Assembly: GCA_025200525.1 (NCBI GenBank)
Contig: CM045758.1
Location: 164,218,761 to 164,282,760 of the forward strand
Reading direction: 5' to 3'
From: Camellia lanceoleosa
Lineage: Eukaryota; Streptophyta; Magnoliopsida; Ericales; Theaceae
Length of the DNA: 64,000 nt
Positions 1-11,453 of the stretch are shown here, piece by piece. The first letter of the stretch is position 1, and each line of letters begins with the position of its first letter. The notes below the pieces were generated by a model that was not told where the DNA came from, ran no database searches, and was given only the letters and a program-made list of their open reading frames with translations. A program made the translations under genes and the position numbers.

Positions 1-733
1 ATATCTACTTTATTAAAGTAGTGAGTGAAGGAAAATTCTTATTACTGACAGACTCAAATAATTACAGACACCAAATATCTACAAAAATCTTTTTTTTGTC
101 TTTTTCTTGTGCCTTTTTCTGATATCTGAAGAGAATCTTTTATCTTCTATGGACTCTGTCTTTTTCTGCCGGAACGCCAATTGTTGATGCTGACTTGTGG
201 AGTGATGCTTCTTGGCGGGACATTGAAGGTTTTGCAAAGATTGAAAGAGTCTCGTGGGATTTGTTGATTTGTTTTTGAAATTTTGATTGAGTTTTGTAGT
301 GGGACCCGCTGTTTTTTTTTTTTTTAATTAATTAATTTAGAAAAAGATAAAATAAAAGATTTATATTATTTCAGTAATTAATTTTAAAAGGAAATTAATA
401 TTTTAAAATAATAAAAAATTCATATTTTAAGATGAAGAGAGTAATAAAAAGCAGTTGGAGAGACTTCAGTGTAGAGAGACGAAGATCAATAAAGCGCGAA
501 ACTTCGCGGAAGGTCCTCTAAATCAAAAAGTACTAGGCTAATATAGTAATTTCCCAACCACAAAATCCTAAATAATTTTTTCAAAAAGTTGGAAGCGCTA
601 AAGTCGCTTAACGATTAAGAAAGATTTCTCTCTCATCCTCAAATCCAATCTCTCTCTCTCTTCCAAACCGACTCAACCTATTTTCTCGAAATCCAAAACA
701 GAAATATAAAAAACAAACAAATTTTTAATATCT
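1..733. other. Upstream spacer of the PHD gene
   Basis: AT-rich intergenic DNA. I see no coding potential, RNA gene or delimited repeat here. The last part (about 620-733) is pyrimidine-rich and leads into the promoter of the gene that follows. Confidence 0.5.
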
Positions 734-789
734 ATATATATATAAAAGTACCAAAAAGTCCCAAATACCATCAACAACAGAAACCCTAA
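732..789 (+). promoter_or_regulatory. Core promoter: TATA box and telo-box
   Basis: A TATA-like run ending in TATAAAAG lies at about 732-747. At 781-789 the sequence AAACCCTAA matches the plant telo-box, often found just downstream of transcription starts of translation- and growth-related genes. A CT-rich leader follows to the ATG at 1027. The transcription start (about 770-780) is inferred from the spacing only. Confidence 0.5.
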
Positions 790-1026
790 TTTCAGCCACC
801 TCCATCCTCTCTTTCTCTCCGTCTTGTTTTCTTCGATTTCTTGATAAATCTGATAGTATATTCAAATACAAACACATGTATATATACAAACTGTAAATCT
901 TTCTTTGTGTCGTTTGATCTTGCTAATCCGAACCATCGGATCTGTATTTTTTTTTCCCCGATCTGAAACAGAAAGCTTCGATCAGCCCAGATCTGACCCA
1001 CACGCGCCTAGATCTGAAGAAACAGC

Positions 1027-1977
1027 ATGGTCTTGAATGGACGGCCTTTGAAGCGGATGAAGAGGCGAGTCACAGCCGATATCAACGACTTCCTCACTTT
1101 CCCCTCCTCCGGCGACGCTGCCTACGACGTCGTTGGACCTTTCAGGACCAGCGTGAGGGCCTTCCTGACCAAACACGCTACCCTTCCGCCACCGTCCTCT
1201 CTTTTTCCCCACCTGCTGACGTGGCAGATCCTGTTCCGAGTCGGTGAGCTAGCCGACGACACTTCGCCGGCGGTGGTATGCCTCGACGTCGTGGAGGAGG
1301 ATGTGGCCAGATCTAGATCCGTATACTGCGATCAGTGCCGAGTCGTCGGTGAGTTTCTCTACCGAGTCGTTACCGATTCGGTGACTCAGTTTGTATTTTA
1401 TTTTTTTTTTTGGGGGGGGTCATATATGCTTTATTATTATTATTATTATTATCGTTGTTATACAACTCGCTTCGGTTTACGTCAGATTCCGGTAGCTGGT
1501 TTAAGCGGGAAATCGGATAATAGTTGCTTTATTTTTTATTTATTTTTTTCGGGGGAAATTTCCTGTACGGTGCTATTTTAATATGGTAATTGGACCCGTT
1601 CAATCTGAGCCGTTCGATTTGTCTGATCTGATGATTTTATGGGTCAGATAAGATGGACCCCACGGTATTAAGGCCTCGTTTGGTAGAAGCGGTTGGACTA
1701 AAATAGTCATGTTAAAATAAATTATTTTAGATAAATGTGACAAAATCATTATATTTTTTTTTACAAAATTTAAAAGTTGAAAATTTTATTTCAAATAAAA
1801 TTTTTTAATTTTAAATTAAAATAATTAAAAAATCAATTTACGTCCTAAACAAATCTAATCATAGATTTGGACTATTATGATGGAAATGGTGATGCGCTAA
1901 TTTGAAGAAGGTTAAAAATCAAGTTTTTAGTTTTTTTTTAATATTTTTTTTAAAATATATATATAAAAAAAAGTGAT

Positions 1978-2010
<33 letters not shown>

Positions 2011-5000
2011 CCTAAAAAGTTAGTTTTTTTGTTTTTGCTTTTAATTGAATGGTCAAAATAGGCCCAAATGATACTACTATCGGTGGGTCATTTTAAATTA
2101 TTAGACCCCTGATGTTCATGATAATTACTACTAAAGGACACTGGTTTCTCGTGTGAGTAGTACACACTATGGTTAAGTGTTTAGACACGTTATAGGGTTT
2201 GCGGGACCCACTCGTGAAATATCTTAAATAGTTGGTGAATGGGTCCCACCTGAGTTGAGAGAGACAGAGAGAGATGTGGGGGAAGGACTGTGATTAGGTG
2301 TAGTCAAACGACCCTGGCACGTGGCGACGTACTGGCCGTTTCTTTGTTTAAAGAGACAGACAACTCCTAAGAATTTGCTTTATTGTGGCCCCTACTTTTT
2401 CCCATATTTTCCACTTGCCCAAACTAATTTTTTGTTGTTTGGGTATGCGAGGGCTAACTTGTAAATTCAACAAAATGACAAATAACTTTACTTATCCTAG
2501 TTCACCTAACAAAGTACGATTTTCGATTGATCCTAAAAATTGGTTTTGTTCACCTAACAAAATACGAAATTGATTGATCCTAAGAATTCAATTAAGAAGA
2601 AGTGTATAATTAAAATGGTTTTGTTCACCCAACAAAATACGATTTTCGATTGATCCTGAGGATTCAATTGAAAATATGTATTGACTAACTGAAATTGTGG
2701 ACTCACTGCTTTGAGACAATAAAAGTTGTGATTTGTTCAACTGTTTTGTGATTTAAATCGGACTCTCTCTGTGCAAAAACTGATGGGTCGAGAATTTCAG
2801 TGCAATGGAAAAAGTCTTTTTTTACTCTTTCAAAAAAATGCTTTTAATACCTCTAAATTATCATTTTGAATTTACCAATCCAAGACATTGACGTAGCATT
2901 TGGCATCAAAATGTTCATTCTTATATTTGGTTGATTAAAAAAATAATGACAAAATACATTAAAAATGGAATCATCATTCACCATTAAAAGGAATGGTCAT
3001 TCCAAATGAGAGCCAAAACAATTATCATTCCATTCTTTTCTAACTCATTCTAGTGAACCAATTAGAGCATAACTGTCATATTTTAATTTGGTTAGAAATC
3101 AATCAATTAAAACTCACCCTTGCCATCATAACAGTATGAGTAAAGTAAATTTAAAAGTGATTTTAAAATCTCTCGCCTGTTTCATTTTTGTGAGCCTAAC
3201 TTCTAATTTCGAGATATATCTAAATTTGCAGTTATACCTGTAGAATGAATAATTTGGAATTGTATGGAATCTCACTTTTTTGGTGTTTATTATCTTTTTT
3301 CTGAATTCGTTTTTCAAAGGTTGGAGTGGTAATCCAGTGTGCGCGAAGCGTTACCATTTCATAATAAAATCAGATGGCAGTTCCATTGGCAGCTATCAGA
3401 AGTCTTGTGCCGGTTGTGGGGATGTTCTTCTCCTCTCAGAGTCTAGGTGAGTGAACACCCTTTTCTCTTTTAACCCCTAACATGCTCTTAATCTGGTCTT
3501 GTATAACAATGCGCTCATGTGATCGATATGTATTTATTTTTTTATTTAAATACTTTGCTATAACTATGCTCTATTATGCATTTGCTGTTTAATTTGATGG
3601 TCTACTTTCTTATTTATCAAAAAATAAATAAAATTTTATGTGCTTGTTGTTTTTTCATATGATTACGGGTGTGCAAGGTTTTTAAATTAGGAATACGTTT
3701 TTTTTTTTTAGCTTCATTCTCTAATTGGCAGAATTTTTTTTTATGTTCTGCTCCTTTTATAAAGAAATTGTGTTTTTTAATTTATGGGACATGTTTGTTC
3801 ATTGGAATGTCTTCCATCTTGTTGTATCTCTGATTTTCAGTTACGCTGCCTTTTGCAACTTGCGTGCAGGCAGATGTGATGTCATTGGTTAATAAAACTG
3901 ATGCAAATTCAAAGAATCATGGATCAATTGCATAGTGTGTCAGAAAAAGAAAAAAAAAAAAAAAGCTTGCAAAGACCTTTGGCATGAATAATTAACAAAG
4001 CATAATTTACTTTTGCTATTGCATTGAACTGATGAAATGTGAAATAAGTGTAGGACCTTGGCAATCTTTCTAGGTTATCTTGTTTAAAACTATAAATGTT
4101 ATTATGCATAGGTAGTAGGGTGACTTTGTTTGTAACTATTGAGGTGAACCATGTGTTGTCTCTTTTATAACTCGCATATAATTATTTTTCTTGAATATTG
4201 ATGGAAGCTTGTGTGGTCAACTTGTTAAATTTGATTTCCAAATTGCTTTGTCCTCTATGATTTTTTTTTTAATATACTAAAATTTATTCCCCACGTTTGA
4301 TGACTTTGAGAATATTTTTCATCATTATTTATGAATAAGTTGCATCACTTTCCAGGTGCAAGTCATGCAACCATGTTATGACTACAGAAGATGTAGAAGA
4401 CTGGATGTATCACCAGTTGGAGGACACAACTCATCTTCTGCATGGCGTGGTCCACGCGAATGGCTTTGGGCACCTTCTTAGGGTCAACGGCAGAGAAGGT
4501 GGCTCAAGGGTGCTTTCTGGACGTCATATCATGGATTTTTGGGATCGGCTGTGTAAAGTACTTGGTGTCAGGTTAGAATTTTTTATTGTACTTAAGCACA
4601 CTTTTTTGTTTCTATCAATAAAGGTGACATTGGCATCTTTGAGGGCTTGGTTGTTCATGATAGATATCTAAGTGAACTCCCTTGGTCTTTATAATTTCTA
4701 GTTTTAGAAGAATTCAAACCAAGTACTTTAATTTTAATTAGACCTTTTTTTTAACACAACAGAAGGGTCAGCGTGATGGACGTGTCGAAGAAGTATGGGT
4801 TGGAGTACCGACTACTATATGCAATCACCAAGGGCCGTCCATGGTATGGGGACTGGGGTTATGAGTTTGGTGCTGGTAGTTTTGCTCTCACTCTTGACGC
4901 CTACAAAGCAGCTGTAGAAACCCTTTCTAAACAACCATTATCCAACTCTCTCTCTCAAGGACGGAAACCTCGCACTCGCTTACAGGATGTGATCTTTTTT

Positions 5001-6358
5001 TATCAGTCCTTGTCAGAGCGTGAGCTTGTAAATATTAGAGACCTCTTGTGTTTCTTGATGAGTTTGATCCATGATGTCCGCAAAGGTTCATCAAGGGTTG
5101 ATGATGTTAATGGTAAGAAGCGTCGGTTTTGCACCTCAAGTACCTTGTGTGCGTGGACTACCAGTGACATCGAACGGGTGGAAGAAGCAATGTTTAGAGT
5201 ATTACGGGCAGTTACTGGGCCCAACTGGGTGACTTGGCGTGCTCTTAGGGGTGCTGTATGCAAAGTTGCTCCTCCAGAACTTCTGGATTACTGCCTCAAG
5301 GAACTGAAAGGGAAACATACCGCTGATGGGATGGTTGTACATGCCCGGTGTAATCCTGATTCGGGTGCTATAGAGTACAGGTGAGCAATTTCCTTGTCTG
5401 CACAATTTGTGCTGATCTCTTTTTCTTTTTCAGAACAAATTACGCTAGAAAAAAGTAAATTGGAGAGTTGATAACTATTAATTTTAAATTATGAAACTGT
5501 GTCTAATATATATTTCTCTTTTTTACTTGTTACAGACTTGAGCCAGGTAGTCTAGTTAATGGAAATACCACCAGCACCAATTCTGCAGTCACAAACTACC
5601 CTTCTGAAGAACATTTACTGCGGGACCTGAGATTCTTGTATGAATCCCTTCTCCACCCTCAAACCATGCTGTACAATGGGCCTCAGGCAAATAGAGATCT
5701 TGCAGTCAGATCAGCTACAAAGCTTCTTGATTGCAAGCAATTTGTGAAAGATTACAATCCCGAAAACGAGTTGAATTTTGAGAACCCATCCACAATATGC
5801 CTCTCATGTGATGTGGAACTTATGGAACAATCTGAAGACTATGTCACTAATCCACCTCCGGAACTACTTGTGCTATCACCAAATGCTACCATTTGTGACC
5901 TTAAGACTGAAGCATCAAAGGCTTTTCAAGAAGTGTATCTGATGTTCAGAAGATTTCTAGCTGAAGAGCTACTTGGCTATGGTGGTGTTGATGAATCCAC
6001 CCAGCTCAAGCTCTTGTTAGGGTCAACTGAATCTGTGCGAGTCCGGGGAAGATGCTTTGGGAAAAACGGGTTGAGCAGGTTTAGGATGGAGAGGGGAATG
6101 GAGCGATGGACTGTGGATTGCAATTGTGGTGCTAAGGATGATGATGGTGAGAGGATGTTAGCCTGTGATGTGTGTGGAGTGTGGCAGCACACTAGGTGTG
6201 CTGGGATACCCGACTCAGAGGTGGTTCCTGCTATGTTTGTTTGCTGCAAATGCAGGGGCTCGGGCCTAGTGACCAAAGCCACTAATGGGCTCTGCGATGA
6301 GACCATGGGCTTTGGCAGCAGTGGCGGCTTGGGAAAGAGCATAATGAATGCTGTTTGA
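1027..6358 (+). CDS. PHD-finger protein, MS1/MMD1 family (At1g33420-like)
   Basis: Five exons read from splice sites: 1027-1348, 3320-3446, 4356-4571, 4763-5380, 5536-6358. They join in phase to 701 codons plus TGA, close to the roughly 700 residues I recall for the Arabidopsis At1g33420 type. Near the N-terminus is the family block beginning GWSGNPVC, with cysteine pairs CAGC and CKSC across exons 2-3. Residues about 621-667 form a C4HC3 PHD finger: C-N-C, C-D-V-C, H-T-R-C and C-C-K-C are all present. PHD fingers of this family read histone H3 tails. Relatives MS1 and MMD1 act in anther development, but this branch is more widely expressed and less understood, so the role is inferred as nuclear chromatin reading. 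The exon 4 acceptor could alternatively lie at 4765/4766, removing one arginine. Intron 1 is 1971 bp and repeat-bearing. The reading frame is intact. Confidence 0.9.
2500..2670. repeat. Three diverged direct repeats in intron 1 of the PHD gene
   Basis: The phrase gttcacctaacaaa followed by tacgattttcgattgatcct recurs from 2500, 2548 and 2623, so units are about 48 and 75 bp apart and imperfect. No function is suggested. Confidence 0.6.
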
Positions 6359-7015
6359 GGTGCGCTGGAAGGCTGCCTTTTGTATATGTTTTCTTCTGGC
6401 TTTCTTTCTTTTTTTCAAAAAAAAATTGTTATTGTAGGAGAGGTTTCCTAAGGCCTGAAAAGAATGTGTATATATAGACCAGGGGCCTCAAGAATGCACC
6501 CAGTGCAGTTGTAGTTGCTTTTCCTCTTTCATCTTTAAAAGTAGTTTTTTGTTTTTGTTTTTGTTTTTTTCTGTATATAATAATTAAATGGTTGTTGAAA
6601 TGTGAAAAAAAAGAAAGGTGAAAAATATTATTAAAAAAAAAAAAAAAGGTTGAAGCAAGAGGAAAATTATGGCATATTAGAGCGCGCGCTCTCTCTCCTC
6701 TCCCTCTATTGGTGTTTGGTGTAGAATTTTGATCCAAGTTACGAATTAGGATTCTCTGGAATAATTACTGATGCAATGTACCCCTTCAAGTAGAAAATCC
6801 ATTAGAATAAATATATAGCAAATTGTTCCAAGTTAGGCATTAGTATTCTCTGGAATAATTTTTTATGCAAAAAAGCTTGTAATAGTTTGCCACAAAACTC
6901 GTGTAATTAAATGTCAACATTCCAGATGACTGATGGAAAAAAAATGTTTCAAAAATTAAGTCTAAATTTGTAAGAAATCAATGTAGAACAAGTAAAATAG
7001 GAAACTTGTATAATT
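6359..7015. other. 3' flank of the PHD gene
   Basis: Probable 3' UTR and spacer. Poly-T and poly-A runs occur, together with a diverged duplication of a phrase containing aattctctggaataatt at about 6745 and 6850. No gene is seen. Confidence 0.4.
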
Positions 7016-7024
7016 TTGAAATTT

Positions 7025-7465
7025 CTTTTTTTTTTTTTTTTTTTTATGTTAGAGGAAAATCTTCCCTACCCTCCTCGCAGGTCCAAGGTAACGCCTCTTG
7101 CAGAGATCACCAGGGTGTCCTGTTAACCGTTCCGAGCGAGGAGATTATAATCTGAAAACTTGCCCCGACCTCCGAAAGTAGAGATCACCAGGGTGTCTTG
7201 TTAACCGTTCCGAGCGAGTAGACTATAACCTGGAAACTTGCCCCAATCTCCCAAGGCAGAGATCACCAAGGTGTCCTATTAGCCGTTCCGAGCGAGGAGA
7301 CTATAACCTGGGAACTTGCCCCGACCTTTCAAAACAAAGTCCACTTAAGTCAGGACTTGCACAACTATGCTTTGCCCAGGAGATTAGCCCAAGGGAGAGG
7401 GAATTGAACTCATGACCTTGGGGCTTAAACCCCAAACCTTAACCACAATGTCACTCACCCTTGGG
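7025..7465 (-). mobile_element. SINE with pol III promoter boxes, poly(A) tail and 9-bp target duplication
   Basis: Read on the minus strand, the element starts at 7465 with CCCAAGGGTGAGTGACATTG and ends in a poly(A) tail (T run at 7026-7045 on the plus strand). Near its 5' end is an A-box-like TGGTTAAGGTT (about 7435-7446) and a B box GTTCAATTC (about 7401-7410) that fits GWTCRANNC exactly. The direct repeat ttgaaattt at 7016-7024 and 7466-7474 flanks it perfectly, as expected for LINE-assisted insertion. At about 440 bp it is longer than typical plant SINEs of 100-300 bp. The excess is the internal triplication described separately. Confidence 0.85.
7102..7335. repeat. Three tandem 78-bp units inside the SINE
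   Basis: Units begin at 7102, 7180 and 7258, each starting agagatcacc and containing ccgttccgagcgag and acttgcccc. They differ from one another by several substitutions, so the triplication is not recent. Confidence 0.9.
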
Positions 7466-7474
7466 TTGAAATTT

Positions 7475-8740
7475 TATAGGTGTACTGACAAACAAATGAT
7501 TGAGATAATTGAGAGATAATGAGACTTGAACCTGAAAATCTTGAAATATTTCCAATTAATGCTAATATCAACTATCATTCAAAAATTAGTGTCTGTTTGG
7601 TTTGATTTTTTACAAATTATTTTTAGGTAAGTTTTCCTTTATTTTTAATGATATTTTTAACGTTTTAGTCAAGTTTTGTTCTTTTTAGGTTTAGATGTAT
7701 CTAATCAAGATGTATTCAAAAAGAAAAACAAATTGACAAAAAAAATAAAAAATAAAAATCACTAAAAACAAACAAATATTTATGTATATTTTTGTTCGGA
7801 TTTTCGTTTGTTTTTAGTAATTTGTAATTTTTTTTATTTTGGTTAAACTTTTTTACTTTTTAAATGCATCTGAATGTATCTAAAAGTTTTATAAAAATAA
7901 AATAAAATATAAACTTACTTAAAAATTAATATCACTAAAATATAACCACAATTAATATCACTTGAAAATTTAAGTATCTCTTAAGATGTAAACTAAAATT
8001 TTAAAAAAAATTAAGTCATAATAAACTTACTTAATTCTGACTGGATTTATAAATACGAAAGATAATCATTGATATACACTATTATAAACTCAACACCACC
8101 ATCATCATGTCACTCGCTACCACTACCATCACCATCACCATCACCATCACCGTCACCGTCATCCCAAACTCTCAAATTCCAAAACTATTGTCAAAATATA
8201 TGACCAAACAAACAAACAAAAAAAATTCTAAACTCTCTCCTTAATTTTTTTTTTAAAAATTTATCTTAAAACACAAACTAAACACACCCCTACTCCTTCA
8301 TTTCTCTCGTTGCTTGCTTGTTTGTTTTGTTTTCATTCCTTCAAAATCTAACTCCTATTTATAGGAGATCAAATGCACCACATGGCATAGCACATGGCAC
8401 TCGTTGTCTTTCAATTCATGATTTGCAAAACTTTTTCCTTATTAAAAATTCTTTAAAATTACATCTTTTGATAAAATACAATAACCCCTAATTTAAAATT
8501 AAATTATTTTTTAGCACATACACTCATACAAGTAAATATGATTTTCTAAGTATCAATTTAACTAATTTAACTTAAGGTATTTCAAAACAAATTACCGTAT
8601 AATTTCATAAAAAGTTATTATTCCAAATATTACCCATCACACCATTTGAGTTTGGAATTTTTTATAAAAATTTATAAATTTTACCTGTCATATTATTGTA
8701 ATAAGTTCAATTATAAGCACTTATATAGTGTATATATATG
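7475..8740. other. AT-rich spacer with possible TIR remnant and ACC/ATC microsatellite
   Basis: No gene is seen. A trinucleotide tract of (accatc)-type units occupies about 8100-8163. Weak inverted similarity between about 7588 (tgtctgtttggtttg) and about 8270-8290 (caaactaaacacacc) could mark a decayed TIR element, but no target duplication was found. Confidence 0.4.
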
Positions 8741-9084
8741 GGGTAGATTATAAATATATCTATTGAGATTTGTTTAAAATATGTATTATTTCCCTTAGTT
8801 CTATAAATTACATCTCGCCTCTTGAAATTTTTAATTTCATAACAAATAGTCTATTTTGATAATAAATTATCAAGTCAATTAACTGTTTTTAATAATGTCA
8901 AAATTTTATTTTAATTAATAATTAATTTAATTTATTATTGTATAGAAGAGTAGTTAGAAATTTTTTTTTTTAGTTAATTCTGTTAAATAAAAAATTCTAA
9001 CAATGAAATGTTTATAATTTTTCAAACCACAAGGAACAGTCCATATTTTAAGTAAACATCAGGAGGTGTAATTATGATGTATCC
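8741..9084. mobile_element. Palindromic TIR element, copy A of a dispersed family
   Basis: The left end GGGTAGATTATAAATATATC matches the inverted right end GGATACATCATAATTACACC, and similarity continues inward for about 50 bp. It is related to the elements at 9098 and 46084. No target duplication is visible. It has no coding capacity. Confidence 0.5.
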
Positions 9085-9654
9085 TTGTAAAATTTTAGGA
9101 TAAATTATAAATATATTTCTTGATATTGGCTTAAAATACTAATTTTTCCTTGTGGTTTTGCTAATTACGCCTTGCTCCCTCACATTTCTAATCACATAAC
9201 AATTAATCCCTTTCATTAATTAACTATTAAGTCAATTAATAGTTTTAATGAATTTAATAATATATTTTAATCAATAGTTTTGATAATTTTATAATTGTAT
9301 ATAAGATAATTAAAAATTTGGCTCTGTTTGGTTTAGTTTTTGAAATGAGTTTTGAATTATAATTGGAAAGATGAGTTGTTAAAAGTTAAAAATTTGTTTA
9401 GCTATGAGTTTTAAAAATTATTTTTGCGTAATTTGTAATTTTTTTTTTTTTTAAGTTGAATAGATGGGTGTGTAAAAAAAATTAATTGATTGACATGTAG
9501 AATGTAAAAGAGCAAGAGATCTTTATTCATAAGTGGGTGGTTTAGCAAATAAATTTTAAAAGAATTAGAAAACTATATTAATATGTGTTCAATTGAATGG
9601 AAGTGATTTTAATTTCAGTTGAATTCAAAATTTATCATGCAGATAGAAGAGTAG

Positions 9655-10319
9655 AGAATTGTTTGGTTATAAGTTTTGAAAAGAATTTTTAAATTTTAAA
9701 TTTTGAAAAGAATTTTTTGGATTTCTTTTTTTAAAATATTTAAAAAATGTTTAAGAAAATTTTATTTTATTATTTTAAATATATAATTTTTATTTAAATA
9801 TTTTAAATAGTTTATTTTATTTTGTAAATATTTTAAACTCAAAACACAACTCCATACTCAAATCGTAACCAAACACATAACTCAAAACTCAATTTAAAAA
9901 TTATTTTTTATTATTTTTTAAGTATTGACCAAATAATTTTTCGTGATTTAAATATTTATGGCGATCCAAATTTTTTTAAAATTAAAAACAAAATTAAATA
10001 CTTATAAAAAAGTTTTAAAAAATTTAATTATTAAAATATTATAAAATATGTTTATAAAATAAAATAAAAATATTTTTAAATTATTTTTAAATATTTAAAA
10101 ATATATTTAAAATATTTGAAAAAATACATCACACAAATATAGAAAATACAGTGCACATTGAAATAAATAAATAAATATTTAAAATATAAAATATTTACCC
10201 TAATAAAATAAGATTAAGAAAAAAATTTAATATTTTAAAAAAGCTAAATCCAAAAATTTTTAAAATACAACTCAAAACTTTAACTTTTTTTAAAACTAAT
10301 AACCAAACAAATTTTCTCT
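9655..10319. mobile_element. AT-rich foldback element
   Basis: The left arm gtttggttataagttttgaa (9661 on) is inverted at about 10290-10310 (aaaactaataaccaaacaaa). Shorter versions of the same phrase occur inside in both orientations (about 9838-9892, 10320-10500). Exact limits and a target duplication were not established. Confidence 0.4.
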
Positions 10320-10754
10320 TTTCAAAATTCATAACTCAAAACACCACTCTACACTGAAATCATAATTGTAAAAATAATTTTAAAAATAAAATATATTTTT
10401 TTTGAATTTTTTTTTTTAAATATAGTTTTGAAAATAGTTTGGTTTCGAGTTTTGAAAAGAGTTTTAAATTAAGTTTTGAGTTGTATGTTTGGTTATTAAT
10501 TTTGAAAATAGTTTTTGAATAAAATTTAGATTTTAATGAATAATGTTAATTTTTTAAATTTTTGAGTAATTTTTAATTTTTTAACTTTTTCTGGACATGT
10601 CAAACTTGGCCTTAATATATTTTTGAATTATATGTTTAATTATAAATTTTTTTTTTATTAGAATCACAATTCTAAAAAGAACCAAACGCCGGCGAGAAGA
10701 CATGTTGATGGATTTGTTTGTATAGAAAGAGAAAGAAAATGTAAACGACAGTTA

Positions 10755-10993
10755 GGCTTGGTTTAGAAAGTTGGTTGGTTTTTTATTTTTTTTCGTTATT
10801 TTAATTTGGGATTAAAAAGTTTGATTTGGAAAGAGTTTTGATTTTTTTGACTTTTCAATTTTTTTATAAGAGAAAAAATGTAATAATTATGGATTGTATA
10901 TGATGTTTTGTCTTATTAAATTAAAATATCTATTTTATTTTTTGTGATTATTTTAATCTCAAACCCACCTAAACCCACTTCCCAAACAATGGC
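10755..10993. mobile_element. Tourist-like (PIF/Harbinger) MITE
   Basis: A 239-bp non-coding element. Its left end GGCTTGGTTTAGAAAGTTGG and inverted right end GCCATTGTTTGGGAAGTGGG agree at about 14 of 20 positions, and it is flanked by TTA at 10752-10754 and 10994-10996. A TTA duplication and a G-rich TIR containing TTTGGGAAG are typical of Tourist elements. Confidence 0.65.
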
Positions 10994-11453
10994 TTAAATT
11001 CCCGTTGCCATGTAATAGCCAGAGGTTGATGTCACAAAATTCTGCACTGGTATAAGGATTACAGGTTTAGTTGTGATTGGTAAAGGGTACCAAATAAGCC
11101 TATCAGCTTGGTACTCTATTTGTACGCAAAAAATTCTTGAGAATGAGAGAGGAGAGAGAAGAGATAATAAGTGATTGATTGATTTATTAATAATAAAAAT
11201 TTAAAAAAAAAAAAAAAAAAGAGAGAGAGGAAATTGAGTTCTGAATTGTATTTTAAAAACTAATTAACCAAAGAAAATTTTCAATTTTTTCATCTAAATC
11301 ATGTTTTAAAAATCAAACCAAACACTATCTTTATTTTTCTATCAACTCAATTGAATAATAAATTCTGATAAAAGAATATTTATAATTTTTACAATTATAA
11401 GAGATAATTTATATTTTAAATAAAATTTAAGAAATATATCTCTAATTTATCTT

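Larger units (their letters stand above)
9098..11453. mobile_element. Candidate larger TIR element, copy B, hosting nested insertions
   Basis: The left end GGATAAATTATAAATATATT pairs with the inverted right end AAGATAAATTAGAGATATAT near 11453. Flanks aaatttta (9090-9097) and aaatctta (11454-11461) agree at 7 of 8 positions, suggesting an 8-bp target duplication. The interior is non-coding and contains the foldback at 9655-10319 and the Tourist-like element at 10755-10993. The two ends could instead belong to separate copies. Confidence 0.4.

Noticed and set aside
1675..1900. Possible MITE starting ggcctcgtttggtagaag in PHD intron 1
   Set aside because: No matching inverted end or target duplication was found.
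7401..7446. tRNA gene suggested by pol III boxes
   Set aside because: The sequence has no cloverleaf stem pairing that I can draw and is inside a delimited SINE.
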